The translations under genes were made by a program, and so were the position numbers. The notes beneath the pieces were generated by a model. That model saw nothing but the letters and a program-made list of their open reading frames with translations, had not been told where the DNA came from and did not search any database. A DNA stretch of 25,574 bases from Eubacterium sp. GTDB lineage: Bacteria; Bacillota; Clostridia; Lachnospirales; Lachnospiraceae. The DNA is taken from the NCBI GenBank assembly GCA_003520145.1, contig DOVJ01000072.1:1-25574 (forward strand), given 5' to 3'. Below, piece by piece: positions 22,789-25,574 of this stretch; the first letter of the stretch is position 1, and each line of letters opens with the position of its first letter.

Positions 22789-24468
22789 TCAGCCGCCCAG
22801 CTTATTCATAAGCTGTTCAAGCATCTCATTGACTGCGGTTATATATCTCGAAGAAGCATTGTAAGCGTTCTGGAATCTTATGAGATTCGTAAGTTCCTCG
22901 TCTGAAGAGACTCCAGCAACCTCCTGCCTTCGGCTGTCAAGTCCTTCTGTCATGCTCTTTTCTCCGGCCGTCATATCCTTCATGAGTTCGCCTGTAAGAG
23001 CCAGATCATATATAACACTGTTGTAGAAAGTTTCATAATTCTCCTTCGCATAAGTCGAAGGATCGAATATAAGCTTATCCGTTCCCCACAGATCAAGAAG
23101 CTCTTCAGTCTTGGTGAATTCCTCTTCACCAGTCTTACTTGTGAGAGGTATCTTACCTACATCATCAAGCACAACCTGATTAACTTCGAGATTTGCTATG
23201 GTGTACTTGGACTCGTTACCAAACACATTAGTGTTGTTGCGCATATAATAGGTATTGCCATCAGCGCCGGTAACCTTTTTATATCTGTCTGTTGAGGTCC
23301 TCTTAAAGAGTTCTTCACCAACCGTCTTGTCCTGATCCATACCATAAGAGGTCTTGTCCATATCGAGGAAAGAACCGGTAACAGTAGTACCATCCTCCAG
23401 AGTAACAGTCATCTCTTTTTCAGGACAAAGGACATTGTTTATATCCTCAACAAGAGTATTTACAAGTTTATCAAAGTTAGCTACAGTTTTCATAAGGATT
23501 GACTTGTTGATAACTCTCTCAAGATATTCCTTATCACTATCGCCCTGTATATCTTCATAAGTCGGAAGACCTTCGCCTCTCGCAAGCAAGAGTCCCTTAA
23601 GCTTTCCTATATCGTTGTTCTTACCGGTAGCGATATCGTTACGTATCTCAAATACATCCTGTCCCGATATCTCCCACACAGGCTTTGTAAGGTTCGTACC
23701 CTCAATAGGGCTTAAGACTATATCAAAGCTCATGCCCGTAGAAACAAGAGTATTGCCTTCTAGCAGAACTTCTACCGTTCCATCTCTTTGCTCGCTGTAA
23801 GTAATCTTTGCAAGAGAGCCAAGAGAATCGAGAAGTTCATCTCGCTGGTCGCGAAGATCATTCGCATGCTCGCCGCCGTTTTCTATCTTGAGAATCTCTT
23901 TGTTGAGAGCATTGATCTTCTTCGCATAATCGTTGATATCAGCAACCATATTCTCTATGTTCGTATTAAGAGTCTGCTGATATTCCGACAAAGACTTTCT
24001 TATCTCCTTAGCCCTGTCGACAAATGCTACGGCACTCTGTACTAAAGAGGTACGAGCCACAGCATTCATAGGGCTGAGCGCTAACTCGTTAACAGACGAC
24101 TTGAGATTAGTCATAATCTCCTGAAACTTAACACCTGTAAGTTCACCAAACTGTGATTCAACCTCATTGACAACATCGTACTGGCTCTCATAAAAGCCAA
24201 GTCTTCCCATCTCAAGTCTGTAAGAAGCATCCAGAAACTCGTCCCTGCATCGTCTCACTTCCTGAACGTTAACACCTAATCCGCTGACGATAGGATTTAT
24301 ACTGTTGCCTCCCACAGTATCATATGGTGCATCACTGAATACCACCTGTTGCCTGGTGTAGCCTGTAGTGTTCACATTTGTAATATTATGAGAAGTAGTA
24401 TTGATAGCGTTCTGGGAATTATGCAATCCAGATACACCTATATACAATCCACCAAATCCATTCGCCAT
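22789..24468 (-). CDS. flgK: Flagellar hook-associated protein FlgK (HAP1), first copy
   Basis: A 559-residue hook-filament junction protein. The N-terminal helix has GLYIGVSGLHNSQNAIN and the NITNVNTTGYTRQQVV motif. The segment GGEHANDLRDQRDELLDSLG is the conserved FlgK core, and the C-terminal helix ends FQNAYNASSRYITAVNEML. An insert of about 100 residues at roughly 340-450 makes it longer than the second copy. It follows flgN by 11 bases, as in canonical flgM-flgN-flgK-flgL operons, and so is the likelier orthologue of Bacillus FlgK. Confidence 0.94.
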   Translation of the reverse strand: MANGFGGLYIGVSGLHNSQNAINTTSHNITNVNTTGYTRQQVVFSDAPYDTVGGNSINPIVSGLGVNVQEVRRCRDEFLDASYRLEMGRLGFYESQYDVVNEVESQFGELTGVKFQEIMTNLKSSVNELALSPMNAVARTSLVQSAVAFVDRAKEIRKSLSEYQQTLNTNIENMVADINDYAKKINALNKEILKIENGGEHANDLRDQRDELLDSLGSLAKITYSEQRDGTVEVLLEGNTLVSTGMSFDIVLSPIEGTNLTKPVWEISGQDVFEIRNDIATGKNNDIGKLKGLLLARGEGLPTYEDIQGDSDKEYLERVINKSILMKTVANFDKLVNTLVEDINNVLCPEKEMTVTLEDGTTVTGSFLDMDKTSYGMDQDKTVGEELFKRTSTDRYKKVTGADGNTYYMRNNTNVFGNESKYTIANLEVNQVVLDDVGKIPLTSKTGEEEFTKTEELLDLWGTDKLIFDPSTYAKENYETFYNSVIYDLALTGELMKDMTAGEKSMTEGLDSRRQEVAGVSSDEELTNLIRFQNAYNASSRYITAVNEMLEQLMNKLGG

Positions 24469-24479
24469 AAAATCACCCT

Positions 24480-24989
24480 CTATTGCTTAGCATCGAACTT
24501 CTTGCTCGCTGCGTTCATATCAGCAACATCTGCCTTTCCATAATCTGCTGTCATAGGCTGCATCCTTGAAGCCTGTGCCAGGTTAATCTCAAAGTTGATC
24601 ATATCCATGGTCTCAGCGATCAACTGACTGTTAGTCATATTCACTCTTTCCACCATGGAAAGCGTCTTCTTGAGAGCCTTAAAAACTTCCGTAAGTCTCT
24701 CATATTCACCTTTTTGATTTCTGATAGCTGTAGCTATGTCCTTAATAGTAACATTCTTAGTATCAAGAGCAAGCACATCAGCTATATCCTTAGCCAATTC
24801 TTCTCTTTTCTTATCGAGGTTATTCACATGCTCTATGATAAGCTGTTCCTTACCAACTATATCCGAAAGCCCCTCAAGATCATTCTTAACGATAAAAGTC
24901 GTCTTTTCTCTTGCAATATCTATATAGGCTTCATAGATCTTATTCTCGCCGTCAAGAACCTCTATAAGTTCATCAATCAAACTTGCCAA
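24480..24989 (-). CDS. flgN: Flagellar export chaperone FlgN
   Basis: A 169-residue cytoplasmic helical protein that binds FlgK and FlgL and delivers them to the export gate. The helical heptads and the N-terminal ELIEVLDGENKIYEAYIDIA stretch match FlgN-type proteins, and it lies between flgM and flgK. No ATG is available near the start; the reading frame begins with TTG at 24989, where an in-frame stop lies three codons upstream and GGCGG lies 9 bases upstream. A TTG four codons inside (24980) is an alternative start. A weak start would keep expression low. Confidence 0.88.
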   Translation of the reverse strand: MASLIDELIEVLDGENKIYEAYIDIAREKTTFIVKNDLEGLSDIVGKEQLIIEHVNNLDKKREELAKDIADVLALDTKNVTIKDIATAIRNQKGEYERLTEVFKALKKTLSMVERVNMTNSQLIAETMDMINFEINLAQASRMQPMTADYGKADVADMNAASKKFDAKQ

Positions 24990-25008
24990 ATCCGCTTACC
25001 GCCTTCCT

Positions 25009-25272
25009 TTACAGGTTGCCTACTAACTTATCTGCGACATCTTCTATAGAGACGTTGTAACTATTAGAAGAAAGCATAGCCTTAATATCAGCCACCTTAG
25101 CTTCTCTGATATCTGGTGTCTTGGCAACGGCACTTCTTGCCACCTGGTAATCCATACCGAATCTTGATATCTCTACCTTGTCAAGACTCCCCGACTTAGC
25201 AACAGTCTGAGGCTTATACACGCCCTTCTTTCCATATACTCCTGTCACAGAACCAAAAGAGTCTATTCTCAT
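25009..25272 (-). CDS. flgM: Anti-sigma-28 factor FlgM
   Basis: An 87-residue protein that holds sigma-28 (FliA/SigD) inactive until it is exported through the finished hook. The N-terminal half is polar and disordered, and the sigma-binding C-terminal half has DKVEISRFG and the helix REAKVADIKAML followed by NVSIEDVADKLVGNL, all typical of FlgM. It is the first gene of the late operon and has a sigma-28-like promoter, which gives the known negative feedback loop. GGAGGG precedes the ATG at 25272. Confidence 0.93.
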   Translation of the reverse strand: MRIDSFGSVTGVYGKKGVYKPQTVAKSGSLDKVEISRFGMDYQVARSAVAKTPDIREAKVADIKAMLSSNSYNVSIEDVADKLVGNL

Positions 25273-25319
25273 AATGATCCCTCCATTCTAACAAACATAT
25301 TTTTACTTTGCTATAAAGG

Positions 25320-25346
25320 TTATCGGATACTTTTTTTATTAATTTA
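25320..25346 (-). promoter_or_regulatory. Sigma-28 (FliA/SigD) promoter of the flgM operon
   Basis: Minus-strand TAAA (25343-25346) and TCCGATAA (25320-25327) are spaced by 15 bases, one mismatch from the sigma-28 consensus TAAA-N15-GCCGATAA. Transcription would start near 25312, about 40 bases before flgM. No comparable sigma-A promoter was seen between the repeat region and flgM. Confidence 0.75.
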
Positions 25347-25391
25347 GCCTTTTGGGGGAAAAAAAAGAGGAAACTGCTTATTGGCGTCAAC

Positions 25392-25574
25392 GGCCGCTTG
25401 CAATCATAGATTCAAGTCCCGCTGCCTGAAAGGAGACAAGAGGCCCGAATCAATCAGCGAAAATCGAGTTTTTCTCTAATCCCGCTGTCATAAAAGGGCC
25501 AATACACCAGAAAAAGACAGCGAAAATCATGGATTTCTCAAATTTCGCTGTCATAAAAGCACCAATACACCAGA
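25392..25574. repeat. Tandem 63-bp repeats, at least two clear units and one degenerate
   Basis: Unit 25455-25517 and unit 25518-25574 (cut by the window edge) match at 48 of 57 compared positions; 25392-25454 looks like a diverged third unit. Each unit begins CAGCGAAAATC and contains an inverted repeat CAGCG...CGCTG, perfect over 8 bp in the last unit. Because 63 is a multiple of three, a reading frame stays open through the units on the minus strand (to a TGA at 25450-25452) and on the plus strand (from about 25430). No ribosome binding site with a start codon is visible, so coding is not claimed. Confidence 0.75.

Noticed and set aside
25392..25574. CRISPR array
   Set aside because: The repeats match across almost the full 63-bp unit, so there are no unique spacers, and no cas gene is near.

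Overview
The window looks like a chromosomal segment of a motile, Gram-positive member of the Lachnospiraceae (Butyrivibrio/Roseburia-like; inference). The grounds are strong AGGAGG-type ribosome binding sites, moderately AT-rich DNA, FlaG/FliW/CsrA/FliS flagellar gene order, a clostridial-type cyclic-di-GMP-I riboswitch and Gram-positive-type surface systems. No tRNA, rRNA, IS element or CRISPR array was seen.

Layout from left to right. (1) 1-2828: central metabolism. The first codons of gapA and an alpha-phosphoglucomutase gene (pgcA) lie on the minus strand; a PHP-family histidinol-phosphatase-like gene diverges on the plus strand. Promoters and a bidirectional terminator can be read. (2) 2924-5456: a two-gene minus-strand operon, a zinc-ribbon membrane protein followed by a lipoprotein with a transglutaminase-like domain. 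(3) 5457-5913: a regulatory stretch on the minus strand with a strong promoter, a c-di-GMP-I riboswitch, two successive terminators and then a second strong promoter for the operon in (2). The riboswitch has no gene of its own before the second terminator. (4) 5914-15354: ten tightly packed, mostly overlapping minus-strand genes. They begin with an MTA/SAH nucleosidase and continue with a large multi-pass membrane protein (PTPS-related, PF10131 type), a PTPS/QueD-like protein, a secreted protein with a C-terminal transmembrane sorting tail (Firmicu-CTERM type), an exosortase of XrtG type, a cellulose-synthase-like processive glycosyltransferase, a membrane sensor with a possible degenerate GGDEF-like domain, a second PTPS/QueD-like protein, and an ExbB/MotA-like plus ExbD/MotB-like proton-channel pair. 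(5) 15422-25272: a late flagellar operon, in transcription order flgM, flgN, flgK, a second flgK, flgL, fliW, csrA, flaG, fliD, fliS and a fliT-like gene. Sigma-28-like promoters lie before flgM and before flaG. (6) 25392-25574: tandem repeats of 63 bp at the right edge that keep a reading frame.

How the parts could work together. The flagellar genes build the hook-filament junction and cap, with FlgM (anti-sigma-28) and FliW/CsrA providing feedback. The XrtG block is best read as a surface polysaccharide or glycoprotein export system with one dedicated exosortase substrate. The ion-channel pair, the two PTPS-like proteins lacking the usual catalytic cysteine and the degenerate sensor are the least understood parts, and this block is the best candidate for an under-described system. 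The c-di-GMP riboswitch next to it fits a motility/surface-attachment switch, but its target is not obvious from this sequence.
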